A model generated the notes under the pieces. It worked only from the letters and a program-made list of their open reading frames with translations, searched no databases and had not been told where the DNA came from. Shown here piece by piece: positions 15,640 through 23,467 of a stretch of 64,000 nt of DNA. The first letter of the stretch is position 1. The number at the start of each line of letters is the position of its first letter. The translations under genes were made by a program, and so were the position numbers. The stretch lies in NCBI RefSeq assembly GCF_900100315.1, contig NZ_FNFF01000001.1, positions 248,001 through 312,000 on the forward strand. The letters are read 5' to 3'. Source of the DNA: Streptomyces indicus (GTDB taxonomy: Bacteria > Actinomycetota > Actinomycetes > Streptomycetales > Streptomycetaceae).

Positions 15640-16212
15640 GTGCACGGACCGGCGTCGGCAGGCTGGCTGCTTGTCGCGTTATGTGCCGCGATGGGGGCGT
15701 ACTGCCTGCTGCGGATGCGCAGTCCGGTGACCGCACAGCGGACCGGCGCGGGCGGTGAGGCACTGATGGGATTCGGCATGGCCCTCATGGCGGTGCCCGC
15801 GGCCGTGCTCACGCAGCCCGCCGCGCTGTGGTGGGCGTACGTCGCGGTGTTCGGCGCCGCGGCCGCGTACGAGGTGGGCCGCGCGCGCCGGGCCGCCCAC
15901 CATCTGCACCATCTCGTCGGGGCCCTGGCCATGGTCTACATGGCGCTGGCCATGGCGTCCGGCGGGCACCACGGCGCGGGCGGCGTGCCGCTCCTGACCG
16001 GCGCGCTGCTGGTCTACTACGCCGCGTACGTACTGCGCTCCGGGGTGCGGCTGATGCCGGCGGGGGCGGCCGGCAGTCCGGTGCCGGGGTCTGCCACAGC
16101 GGCGGGCGGGGGGCCGGGCGCGGGCACGGGGTGGGGTGACCGGACAGAGCTGGCGATGGCTTGCCGGCTGTCCATGGGGATCGCGATGTTCGCGATGCTG
16201 CTGACGATGTAG
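15640..16212 (+). CDS. DUF5134 family integral membrane protein
   Basis: 190 aa from GTG 15640 (GGAGG 6 nt upstream). About six membrane spans are visible: WLLVALCAAMGAYCLL, LMGFGMALMAVPAAVL, WWAYVAVFGAAAAYEV, LVGALAMVYMALAMA, LLTGALLVYYAAYVL and MACRLSMGIAMFAMLLTM. A histidine-rich cytoplasmic or luminal loop (HHLHHL) and HH in SGGHHGAG could bind metal. The layout fits DUF5134. Codon 14 is a TTA (15679-15681), so translation may depend on the bldA tRNA. Confidence 0.82.
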   Translation: MHGPASAGWLLVALCAAMGAYCLLRMRSPVTAQRTGAGGEALMGFGMALMAVPAAVLTQPAALWWAYVAVFGAAAAYEVGRARRAAHHLHHLVGALAMVYMALAMASGGHHGAGGVPLLTGALLVYYAAYVLRSGVRLMPAGAAGSPVPGSATAAGGGPGAGTGWGDRTELAMACRLSMGIAMFAMLLTM

Positions 16213-16218
16213 GGGTTC

Positions 16219-16284
16219 CGGAGTGGCTGTGGAGTGGCTCTGGAGTGACTGCGGAGCGGTTCCGGAGTGCCCGCGGAGCCGGAT
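16219..16284. repeat. 11-bp tandem repeat, six units
   Basis: Six consecutive 11-nt units (16219, 16230, 16241, 16252, 16263, 16274) follow the pattern YGGAGTGGCTS with increasing divergence. They begin 7 nt after the DUF5134 stop. One unit is about one helical turn of DNA. Confidence 0.8.
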
Positions 16285-16409
16285 CCGGGGCGGGCCCGGC
16301 ACCGCGACGGGGTCACAACGGACGTTTCCGGCATACGACTCCGTGGCGTCCGTCACTTGGCCGCGCGGCCCGTACCGCCGGGTAGCCGCCCCCTCCTAGG
16401 CTGGGCGGC

Positions 16410-17345
16410 ATGATGGTCCCTGCCGTCCTCCTGCTGCTCGGCGCATTCACCGCCGTGCTGGCGCCCCGTCTGCTCGCCCGGGCCAAGTGGCCGGAACGCG
16501 AGCCGGTGGTGGCGCTGTGGATATGGCAGTGCGTGGTGGCCGCGGTGCTTCTGTGCTGTCTGCTCTCGATGCTCCTGAGCGCTTCGGGCGCCTGGCACCA
16601 GGTGCGCGGCCGGGTGTTCGCCCCCGCGCCGACCGGCGTGGTCGAGGCGTACGCCTTCGGGGCCGGCGGTCCGTGGGCGGCCGGGCTCGCGGTCCTGCTC
16701 GCGTGCGGCGGCCTGTGGACCGGGGCGATGCTGACCCGCGAAGTGCTGCGGGCGCGGGCGCGGCGCCGCGCGGCACGGACCGAACTGCGGCTGCGCGCCC
16801 CGCTGTTGCCGGGCGAGGAGCCGGGCAGCGACCCGCTCGTGGTGATCGAGGGCGAGCGCCCCGACGCCTGGTGGCTGCCGGGCACGGCCCCTCAACTGGC
16901 CATCACCACGGCCGCGTTGCGGCGCCTGAAGGGGCGCCAGCTCGATGCCGTGCTCGCGCACGAGCAGGGCCATGTCACGGCGCGCCACGACTGGCTGCTG
17001 CACTGCTCCTCGGCGCTCGCGAACGGGTTCCCGCAGGTGCCGGTGTTCGCCGCCTTCCGCGACGAGATGCACCGCCTGGTGGAACTGGCCGCGGACGACG
17101 TGGCCTCGCGCCGCTTCGGGCGGCTCACGATCGCGCTCGCCCTCGTCGAACTCAACGAACACCGTGGGGTGTTCGGCCCCTGCCCGACCGCGCACGCCGA
17201 GGTGCCGCAGCGCGTGAACCGGCTGCTGTCGGCCAAACCCCGGCTGACCGCGGGCCGTCGGCTGCGGCTGACGGCGGCCGGTGCGCTCGTGCCCGTGATC
17301 CCCCTTCTCGTGGCCTTCGTGCCGGGGCTCAGCGCGCTGGGCTAG
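16410..17345 (+). CDS. M56 family membrane metallopeptidase
   Basis: 311 aa. Zinc-binding HEQGH at 184-188 is followed by a downstream Glu in VELAADDVASRRFG, the order of BlaR1/HtpX-like peptidases. Membrane spans are near residues 4-20, 35-58, 85-105 and 285-305, placing the active site by the membrane. There is no BlaI-type repressor beside it, so it is not a classical bla signal pair. TAGGCT at 16397-16402 lies 7 nt before the ATG, indicating a leaderless message. It is followed after 33 nt by the PAP2 gene in the same direction. Confidence 0.88.
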   Translation: MMVPAVLLLLGAFTAVLAPRLLARAKWPEREPVVALWIWQCVVAAVLLCCLLSMLLSASGAWHQVRGRVFAPAPTGVVEAYAFGAGGPWAAGLAVLLACGGLWTGAMLTREVLRARARRRAARTELRLRAPLLPGEEPGSDPLVVIEGERPDAWWLPGTAPQLAITTAALRRLKGRQLDAVLAHEQGHVTARHDWLLHCSSALANGFPQVPVFAAFRDEMHRLVELAADDVASRRFGRLTIALALVELNEHRGVFGPCPTAHAEVPQRVNRLLSAKPRLTAGRRLRLTAAGALVPVIPLLVAFVPGLSALG

Positions 17346-17378
17346 CCCTCACCAGGGGTACTCGGGAAAGATCAGCCC

Positions 17379-18032
17379 ATGTCACGTCGTCCCCCACACC
17401 TCATCCGTCCCGCCCCGCTCGCGGGGCTCCTCGCCGCGCTCTCGGCCGTCCTGCTCGCCCTCGTGGTGTTCGCCTGGCCTCCGCTCGAGAGTTTCGACAC
17501 GGGACTCTCGCGGACCGTCCACCGCTGGGCGCACGACTTCGACGGAGTGACGCAGTTCAACCGCGTGATGACGGACTGGGTCTGGGATCCCTGGACGCTC
17601 AGAACCCTGTGCGCGGTCGTGACCGTGTGGCTGTGGCTGCGCGGAGCGCGGCGCCTTGCCGTGCTGCTCGCGGTGACGTGCACGGCGGGCACGCTCGTCC
17701 AGCAGGGACTCAAGGCCCTGGTCGGCAAGGACCGGCCGCAGTGGCGCGAGCCGCTCGACAGTGCGCACTACGCCTCGTTCCCGTCCGGCCACGCGATGAC
17801 CGCGGCGGTCGCGTGCGGGCTGCTCCTGTGGCTGCTGCGGCGCCACGGGGTCGAAGGTGCCGCCTGGGTGGCGGCGGTGACCCTCGCGCTGGTGTCCGTG
17901 ATCGGTGTCGGCCTCACCCGGATCTGGCTCGGCGTGCACTGGCCGAGCGACGTCGTGGGCGGCTGGCTGCTCGGGCTCCTGACGGTGGTGGTCGCGGTGG
18001 GGGTGTACCGGCGCACGGAGGAGCGGGCCTGA
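17379..18032 (+). CDS. PAP2-family membrane phosphatase
   Basis: 217 aa with about six membrane spans. The three phosphatase motifs are present: KALVGKDRPQW, SFPSGHAM and TRIWLGVHWPSDVVGG (KxxxxxxRP, PSGH, SRxxxxxHxxxD with Thr for Ser). The family dephosphorylates lipid phosphates such as undecaprenyl pyrophosphate or phosphatidate at the outer face of the membrane. It could be cotranscribed with the M56 protease 33 nt upstream. Confidence 0.9.
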   Translation: MSRRPPHLIRPAPLAGLLAALSAVLLALVVFAWPPLESFDTGLSRTVHRWAHDFDGVTQFNRVMTDWVWDPWTLRTLCAVVTVWLWLRGARRLAVLLAVTCTAGTLVQQGLKALVGKDRPQWREPLDSAHYASFPSGHAMTAAVACGLLLWLLRRHGVEGAAWVAAVTLALVSVIGVGLTRIWLGVHWPSDVVGGWLLGLLTVVVAVGVYRRTEERA

Positions 18033-18142
18033 CGCACACGGGCGTGGGCAGGCGCGAGGACGTTCGGGGCTGACGGGCACGGGCGTGGGCCTCTGCGCCT
18101 CCTGCTTGACCGTGGCGCCGGCCGCGGCCGAGGATCGGTCTC

Positions 18143-18850
18143 ATGGCGATCAAGGGCGTGCTCTTCGACTTCTCCGGGACCCTGCTGCGGATCGAGAGCA
18201 CCGAGGCCTGGCTGCGGGCCGTGCTCGACGAGACGGGGACGGAGTTGTCCGAGGCGGAGTTCCTGCGCTGCGCCGCGGAGTTGGACCACGTGGGCGCACT
18301 GCCCGGCGGCACCGCGCACCCTCGCGTGCCGGAGCATCTGCGCGAGCTGTGGGAGGTGCGCGACGAGAGCGCGGAGAAGCACCGCGCCGCATACACGGGC
18401 CTGTCCAACGTCGTGCGTCTGCCGGCGCCGCACCTGCACGAGGCCCTCTACGACCGCCACAGGACACCGCCCGCGTGGGGCCCGTACCCCGACACGGTGC
18501 GGGTGCTCGAAGGGCTGCGGGAGCGCGGGGTGCTCGTGGGGGTCGTGAGCAACATCGGCTGGGACCTGCGGCCGGTCTTCCGCGAGCACGGCCTCGACCC
18601 GTATGTCGACGCCTATGTCCTCTCGTACGAACACGGGATCCAGAAGCCCGACCCCCGGCTGTTCGCCGTGGCGCTGGAACGGCTGGGTGTCGCGCCCGCG
18701 GACACCCTCATGGTCGGGGACGACCGGCGCGCGGACGGCGGTGCGGCCCAACTCGGCTGCGCGGTGCACTTCGTGGACCACCTGCCCGCGCATGAGCGTC
18801 CCGGTCAGCTGCTGCCCGTGCTCGATCTGGTGGATGCGTCGGCGGCCTGA
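18143..18850 (+). CDS. HAD family hydrolase with DxSGT motif
   Basis: 235 aa HAD-IA-type phosphatase fold. The nucleophile loop reads VLFDFSGTLL (Asp9, Ser11), so the second Asp of DxDGT, the general acid/base, is replaced by Ser. The later motifs are intact: VVSNIGWDLR, GIQKPDPRLFAVALERLGV and MVGDDRRADGGAA. The cap domain lies between about 20 and 100. The substitution may lower phosphatase activity or shift substrate class. The gene stands alone. Confidence 0.88.
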   Translation: MAIKGVLFDFSGTLLRIESTEAWLRAVLDETGTELSEAEFLRCAAELDHVGALPGGTAHPRVPEHLRELWEVRDESAEKHRAAYTGLSNVVRLPAPHLHEALYDRHRTPPAWGPYPDTVRVLEGLRERGVLVGVVSNIGWDLRPVFREHGLDPYVDAYVLSYEHGIQKPDPRLFAVALERLGVAPADTLMVGDDRRADGGAAQLGCAVHFVDHLPAHERPGQLLPVLDLVDASAA

Positions 18851-18966
18851 ACCCGCGGGATTCCGCGGACCGAACCCCGCGGGACTCATTGGCCCCTGGC
18901 ACCGCTCGCGGTCCACCCGGCCTCTGGGCCCACGGCGCCCGTCGCGCCAGGCCCTAAGGTGGTGGC

Positions 18967-19140
18967 ATGTCCCGCGAAGCCGCCACGCACTCCGTGCGGT
19001 CTGCCGAACTCAACGAGCAGATCCGCGCGTTGTGGGCGCGTGCGGGCGGCCGGCTCGACGAGCAGCAGCGCGCGGAGTACGAGCGGCTGGTCACCGCCTG
19101 GGCGGCAGCCGTACGCGGCGACGTGACCGAACCGGTCTGA
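18967..19140 (+). CDS. Small conserved ORF, copy 1 of a duplicated pair (57 aa)
   Basis: 57 aa starting MSREAATHS. It shares RSAELNEQIR, GGRLDEQQRAEY and WAAAVRGDV with the ORF at 19385-19561, so the two are paralogues; conservation of reading frame and residues argues that both are real. The sequence predicts two short helices and no signal peptide. TAAGGT at 18955-18960 lies 6 nt before the ATG, so the message should be leaderless. Function unknown. Confidence 0.7.
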   Translation: MSREAATHSVRSAELNEQIRALWARAGGRLDEQQRAEYERLVTAWAAAVRGDVTEPV

Positions 19141-19384
19141 CGCAGCGGACTCACCCTGGGACGACCGGGGACAACTCACCTGTCCCTTATGGAGACCTGA
19201 TGGAGACGGCCGCAGCGGAGCGGGCGTTGATCCCGGGTGGCGAGGCGAACATCACAACTCCCGCGCCTGAAAGCCCTCTCAGGCTCGAATCAGCAGGTCA
19301 GAGGCGGTTGGGCGGCTCTTGCACAGGTGGCGAACCCAGAGTTTTCTCAGCGCGTTGTCATACCCGACCCCTAAGCTCGTTCAC

Positions 19385-19561
19385 ATGTCCTCCACTCCAC
19401 GTCCGCGCCCCACTCGGTCCGCCGAAGAGCTCAATGAGCAGATACGGCGGCTGATGCTGTGCTCCGGCGGCCGGCTGAGCGAGGAGCAGCGCAAGGAGTA
19501 CGCGGGCCTGGTCGTCGAGTGGGCGGCCGCCGTGCGCGGCGGTGTGCTCGAAGCGGCCTGA
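19385..19561 (+). CDS. Small conserved ORF, copy 2 of a duplicated pair (58 aa)
   Basis: 58 aa starting MSSTPRPRPTR. RSAEELNEQIRRL, GGRLSEEQRKEY and WAAAVRGGV align with the ORF at 18967-19140. TAAGCT at 19372-19377 lies 7 nt before the ATG with no ribosome site, so it should be leaderless like its partner. The 244-nt spacer between the copies has no supportable gene. Function unknown; a small regulatory or binding protein is possible but not shown. Confidence 0.7.
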   Translation: MSSTPRPRPTRSAEELNEQIRRLMLCSGGRLSEEQRKEYAGLVVEWAAAVRGGVLEAA

Positions 19562-19573
19562 GGCGCCCGCCCC

Positions 19574-19587
19574 GGGGGTTTTCCCCC
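19574..19587 (+). terminator. Short G5/C5 hairpin
   Basis: GGGGG-TTTT-CCCCC directly follows the second small ORF. It is compact and could end its transcript. Confidence 0.5.
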
Positions 19588-19685
19588 AGGGAAAGCTCCT
19601 GGTCAGCCGGGTTCTGCCGGTGATCGACGGACTCTAACGTCGAAGAGTCGGCGCGCTCCGATGCGCCGCGAGACCAGGAGTCCTC

Positions 19686-19967
19686 ATGCGCAAGATCGCC
19701 CTCGCCCTCGGTGTGCTCCTCGGCACCTTCCTCATCGCCCGCGCCGTCGTCGAGCCCTTCGTGATCGACTTCGGCGACCCCTCGTCGTACGCCGACGACT
19801 GGGGCGGACCGCATGTGATCGGCGTACTGGCGGTGCACTGTCTGCCGGGCGTTCTCTCGGCCTGGCTGATGTACCGCGGGGCCCGCCGACGCCTCGCCCG
19901 CACCGCACGCACCTCCGCCAGCACTCCCGACAGCACTCCCCCGCAGGCGGTCCCCCGCGGCCGCTAG
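19686..19967 (+). CDS. Small membrane protein, unknown function
   Basis: 93 aa from ATG 19686 with AGGAG 6-8 nt upstream. One span at the N-terminus (IALALGVLLGTFLIARAV) and a second at about 42-60 (HVIGVLAVHCLPGVLSAWLM) are separated by an acidic outside loop, FVIDFGDPSSYADDWGGP. The tail is basic then Ser/Thr/Pro-rich. I do not know a named family. Confidence 0.75.
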   Translation: MRKIALALGVLLGTFLIARAVVEPFVIDFGDPSSYADDWGGPHVIGVLAVHCLPGVLSAWLMYRGARRRLARTARTSASTPDSTPPQAVPRGR

Positions 19968-20037
19968 CCGCACCGTCCCGGCAGGAAGAGACTGGGGACT
20001 TGGCGGCAACCGGCGTCGCGGCGAGGGGAGACCGGCC

Positions 20038-20943
20038 ATGCCTCCTTGGACAGCAGCGGACATTCCGCCCCAAAGAGGCCGTGTCTTCCTCGTCACGGGC
20101 GGGAGCAGCGGACTGGGCGCCGAGGTGACCCTTGCGCTGTGCGCGGCCGGTGCGGAGGTGATCCTCACGTGCCGGGACGAGGAGCGTGGTCGTGCGGTGG
20201 CCGCGGCGGCGCAGGGCCCGGTGCAGGTCAGGCACCTCGACCTGGCGGACCTCGCATCGGTACGCACCTTCGCCGAAGGCCTGACGGAGCCGGTCGACGT
20301 ACTGATCAACAACGCGGGCGTGATGGCCGTCCCGCACTCCGTGACAGCCGACGGCTTCGAGCGCCACATCGGCACCAACCACCTGGGCCCCTTCGCCCTC
20401 ACCGGCCTGCTCCTCGACCGCGTCCGCGACCGGGTCGTGACGGTCACCAGCGGACTGCACCGCCTCGGCCGGGTCCGCCCCGACGACCTGCACTTCACCC
20501 GCCGCCGCTATCAGCGCTGGCTCGCCTACGCCCAGTCCAAGCTGGCCAACCTGCTCTTCGCATACGAGCTGGAACGCCGCTTCGACAACGCAGGGCCCCC
20601 GCCTCCTGACCCGGAATCCCGGACGCCAGGCCCGATCTCACTGGCGGCCCACCCGGGCGTGGCCGCCACCGAGGGGCAGCGGCGCGACACCTCGTTCCAG
20701 GGCAGGCTCCTCGCGGGCGGCCGGGCGCAGCCGCCGGCGATGGGAGCACTCCCGCTGCTGTACGCGGCGACGGCCGCGGATGCGGCGGGCGGCACCTGCA
20801 TCGGGCCGGACGGCCTCTTCCAGCGCAACGGCCACCCGGAGACGGTCGCCACGAGCGTGCGCTCGCACGACACGAAAACGGCACGGCGGCTGTGGGAAGA
20901 GTCGGAGCGGGCGACCGGGGTGCGGTACCCGACGGGCGGCTGA
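20038..20943 (+). CDS. SDR family NAD(P)-dependent oxidoreductase
   Basis: 301 aa, a classical/extended SDR like retinol dehydrogenase or protochlorophyllide-reductase relatives. Motifs: VTGGSSGLGAE (TGxxxGxG, about 20-27), HLDLADLASVR, VDVLINNAGVM, VTVTSGLHRLG and YAQSKLANLL with the catalytic Tyr/Lys. A start at ATG 20038 has GGGGAGA about 7 nt upstream. Substrate unknown. A 177-nt gap with the TetR promoter follows. Confidence 0.9.
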   Translation: MPPWTAADIPPQRGRVFLVTGGSSGLGAEVTLALCAAGAEVILTCRDEERGRAVAAAAQGPVQVRHLDLADLASVRTFAEGLTEPVDVLINNAGVMAVPHSVTADGFERHIGTNHLGPFALTGLLLDRVRDRVVTVTSGLHRLGRVRPDDLHFTRRRYQRWLAYAQSKLANLLFAYELERRFDNAGPPPPDPESRTPGPISLAAHPGVAATEGQRRDTSFQGRLLAGGRAQPPAMGALPLLYAATAADAAGGTCIGPDGLFQRNGHPETVATSVRSHDTKTARRLWEESERATGVRYPTGG

Positions 20944-21081
20944 CGCCTCGCCCTCCGCCTGACCTGGGGTGACACGCGTCCCGGACAAGGCAATGCCGCC
21001 CGTCCGGACGATCCCCCGCGTCGCCCGGGCGGACGGCAGCACTGGGGAGCCCACGCAGGGGCCCGTTCAGTGCACGCTGAG

Positions 21082-21100
21082 TATAGTTGGCTCCGAGCCA
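21082..21100 (+). promoter_or_regulatory. TetR-gene promoter and operator
   Basis: TATAGT (21082-21087) looks like a -10 box and is followed at once by the perfect inverted repeat TGGCTC-C-GAGCCA (21088-21100), which would cover the transcription start. AGGAG and the TTG start follow 9-20 nt later. The layout is typical for an autorepressed tetR gene. Confidence 0.65.
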
Positions 21101-21120
21101 GTCAACGCAGGAGTTTCCGT

Positions 21121-21774
21121 TTGTCCCCGCGCAGCGCAGCCGTGAACGAGGAGTTGCGGCGGCGTTCCCGCGAGCGGTTGCTGCAGGCGACCGTCGAGCT
21201 GGTGGGCGAGCGCGGGTACGAGGCCACGACGCTCGGCGACATTGCCGACCGGGCCGGCTGCGCACGGGGGCTCGTCTCGTACTACTTCCCCGGCAAGCGG
21301 CAGCTGCTCCAGTCCGCGGTGCACCGGCTGATGCATCGCACGCTCGCCGCGGCGCTCGAGCGCGAGCCGGTCACGACGGACGGGGACGAGCGCCTGGCCC
21401 GTGCCATCGACGCGATCCTGGGCCTGGCGACCGACCGGCCCGTGCTGATGCGTACGCACATGGCCGGGATTCTCCAGGCCGAAGGGTTCGTGCAGTGCCC
21501 CGAGCAGCAGCGGCTCGCGGAGCTGCTGCGCGACACCTGCGTACGGCATGGGGCGCTCGACGTGGACCGCGAGTACCCGCTGCTGCGGGCGCAGTTGATG
21601 GGCGCCGTGTTCGCCCTGCTGCTGCCGGGGGCGCCGATGCCGCTGGAGCCGCTGCGGGCCGAACTGTTCCGCCGCTACGGGCTCGCGTGGGAGCTGGGGG
21701 TTCCGCCGGGCGGCGAGGCGCCCGGCGGAACCGGACTCAGAGAGCGGTCGGCGCTGGGGCCGTCCGCGTCCTGA
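21121..21774 (+). CDS. TetR/AcrR family transcriptional regulator
   Basis: 217 aa from TTG 21121, chosen because AGGAG lies 7 nt upstream; a GTG at 21142 and a longer frame from 21070 are alternatives. The DNA-binding part is RERLLQATVELVGERGYEAT then TTLGDIADRAGCARGLVSYYF (helix-turn-helix at about 30-60), followed by an all-helical ligand domain of the TetR_C type. No obvious target gene lies divergently; the upstream SDR is codirectional. The operator just upstream suggests it represses itself. Confidence 0.9.
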   Translation: MSPRSAAVNEELRRRSRERLLQATVELVGERGYEATTLGDIADRAGCARGLVSYYFPGKRQLLQSAVHRLMHRTLAAALEREPVTTDGDERLARAIDAILGLATDRPVLMRTHMAGILQAEGFVQCPEQQRLAELLRDTCVRHGALDVDREYPLLRAQLMGAVFALLLPGAPMPLEPLRAELFRRYGLAWELGVPPGGEAPGGTGLRERSALGPSAS

Positions 21775-21775
21775 G

Positions 21776-21792
21776 CGGGACCGCTAGTCCCG
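21776..21792. terminator. Small hairpin between convergent genes
   Basis: CGGGAC (21776-21781) pairs with GTCCCG (21787-21792) around CGCTA, overlapping the LVIVD stop codon and 2 nt past the TetR stop. It could end both transcripts. Confidence 0.4.
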
Positions 21793-23292
21793 GTCGAAGT
21801 AGTCGGGCTGCGTCTGGACGTTGAGCTCGTCCAGCCGGATCCGCTTCGCCGGATCCGTACGACGGTCGTTGATCTTCAGGACGTCGAAGCCCTTGGCGAT
21901 GTCGTTGGAGTAGACATAGCCGTTGTAGTAGTACGCCGACCACGAACCGGCCGTCTGGAGCGTGGTGGTCGACAGCGGACCGCGCTCGAAGTAGCCGATC
22001 TCCTTCGGCTTGCTCGAGTCGGTGAAGTCCCAGACCGAGACGCCGCCCTGGTACCAGGCCTGGACCATGAGGTCCTTGCCCTTGACCGGGATCAGCGAGC
22101 CGTTGTGGGCGACACAGTTCTCGGTGTCGGCCTGGTGGCGGTCGATCTTGAAGTACGAGCGGAAGACCAGCTTGCGCTTGTCGCCCTTGCCGACGATGTC
22201 GTAGATGCCGTTGGCACCGCGCTTCGGCCCGATGGCCGCGTTGCAGGTGGCACCGGAACCGCCGCCGAGCTCGTCGGTGAAGACGACCTTGTTGGCCTTC
22301 TGGTTGAAGGTCGCCGAGTGCCAGAACGCGAAGTTCACGTTGTCCTGGACCTGGTCGATGATCTTCGGCTGCTCGGGATCCTCAATGTCGAAGAGGATGC
22401 CGTCACCCATGCACGCGCCCGCCGCGAGGTCCTTGGAGGGCAGCACGGTGATGTCGTGGCAGCCGGTGGTCTTCGAGACACCCGGGTTGGTGGGCGCACC
22501 CGGGTTGCCGCCGCCGTCCGGACCCTCACCGGGGAACAGGACGGGGAAGTCGATGACCTTGGCCTGCTCGGGAGCCTTGCGCGGCACCTTGATGATCGAG
22601 ATGCCGTCGTGCGGCGGCTGGCAGTCCGGGAACGTCGTGCTCGGCGAGTACGAGGAGACGTACACGTAGACGTTCTTGCGCTCCGGCACCAGCGTGTGCG
22701 TGTGCGAACCGCACGCGGTCTCCACGGAGGCCACGTACTGCGGCTCGCGGATGTTGCTGATGTCGAAGATCTTCATGCCCTCCCACGACGACTTCTCGGT
22801 CGCGGGCTGCGAGGTGCTGGAGCACGAGTCGTCGCTGCGCGAGGAGTCGGTGGAGAGGAAGACCAGGTTGCCGGAGACCGAGATGTCGTTCTGACCACCG
22901 GGGCACAGGACCTGGGCGACCGTCTCGGGCTTCCTCGGGTTCGAGATGTCGAAGATCCGGAAGCCGTCGTAGTTGCCGGCGAACGCGTACTTGCCCTGGA
23001 AGGCAAGGTCCGAGTTCGTACCCGGCAGCAGGTCCTTCGGGATGTTCGTGACGTGTTCGATGTTGTCGGAGTGGACGATCTCGTCCTGGCCGGGGATGTC
23101 CCCGCTGGCTATCGCCTCGCGGGTGTCCGCGGCATCGCTCTTGGACACCCCCTTCGGCGAGGCGGGGGTGTCGCCCGGGTCGGGGGTGGCGCCGGCCTGA
23201 CCTGCGGTCAGGAGGGTGGCGACAAGCCCGAATGCGGCGGCTGCGACGCCGAGGCGTCTGTGCCGGGCACGGGGTCGGTTCTGCTGGCTCAC
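21784..23292 (-). CDS. Secreted LVIVD-repeat protein
   Basis: 502 aa from GTG 23292 (GGGAGG 6 nt upstream). A signal peptide of about 36 residues (LGVAAAAFGLVATLLTAGQA) precedes a beta-propeller-like body with repeated strand/loop units such as GNYDGFRIFDISNPRKPETV, MKIFDISNIREPQYVASVET and VSVWDFTDSSKPKEIGYF, the LVIVD repeat type. Several His residues sit at loop tips (GSHTHTLV, GCHDITVL, CVAHNGSL). The role is unknown; propellers of this kind usually bind ligands at the cell surface. It is divergent from the DUF305 lipoprotein. Confidence 0.88.
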   Translation of the reverse strand: MSQQNRPRARHRRLGVAAAAFGLVATLLTAGQAGATPDPGDTPASPKGVSKSDAADTREAIASGDIPGQDEIVHSDNIEHVTNIPKDLLPGTNSDLAFQGKYAFAGNYDGFRIFDISNPRKPETVAQVLCPGGQNDISVSGNLVFLSTDSSRSDDSCSSTSQPATEKSSWEGMKIFDISNIREPQYVASVETACGSHTHTLVPERKNVYVYVSSYSPSTTFPDCQPPHDGISIIKVPRKAPEQAKVIDFPVLFPGEGPDGGGNPGAPTNPGVSKTTGCHDITVLPSKDLAAGACMGDGILFDIEDPEQPKIIDQVQDNVNFAFWHSATFNQKANKVVFTDELGGGSGATCNAAIGPKRGANGIYDIVGKGDKRKLVFRSYFKIDRHQADTENCVAHNGSLIPVKGKDLMVQAWYQGGVSVWDFTDSSKPKEIGYFERGPLSTTTLQTAGSWSAYYYNGYVYSNDIAKGFDVLKINDRRTDPAKRIRLDELNVQTQPDYFDRD

Positions 23293-23310
23293 TCTGTCCT
23301 CCCAAGTCGC

Positions 23311-23331
23311 CGTTCGTAGTTGAACGGTTCA
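23311..23331. repeat. Overlapping palindromes upstream of the LVIVD gene
   Basis: TGAACGGTTCA (23321-23331) is a perfect 11-bp palindrome and CGTTC/GAACG (23311-23315, 23322-23326) forms a second one overlapping it. They lie 19-39 nt before the LVIVD start, inside the divergent region shared with DUF305, and are operator candidates. Confidence 0.45.
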
Positions 23332-23467
23332 CGGACAACGGCAGTATCGTGCTCGCCATGCACATCTCAACAGATGGCAACGCACTTGTAATAGAAGTTT
23401 TTGATCTTCGGCGCCCGCGCTCGTGCTAGGACGGACGCCAACGTTCCCGTTGTTCCAGGAGGTTGCC

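Noticed and set aside
19280..19310. Stretch GGCTCGAATC resembling a tRNA T-arm
   Set aside because: No acceptor, D-arm or anticodon stem could be paired around it.
19188..19454. Possible ORF in the gap between the twin small genes
   Set aside because: It runs into the second small gene in another frame and shows no family motif.
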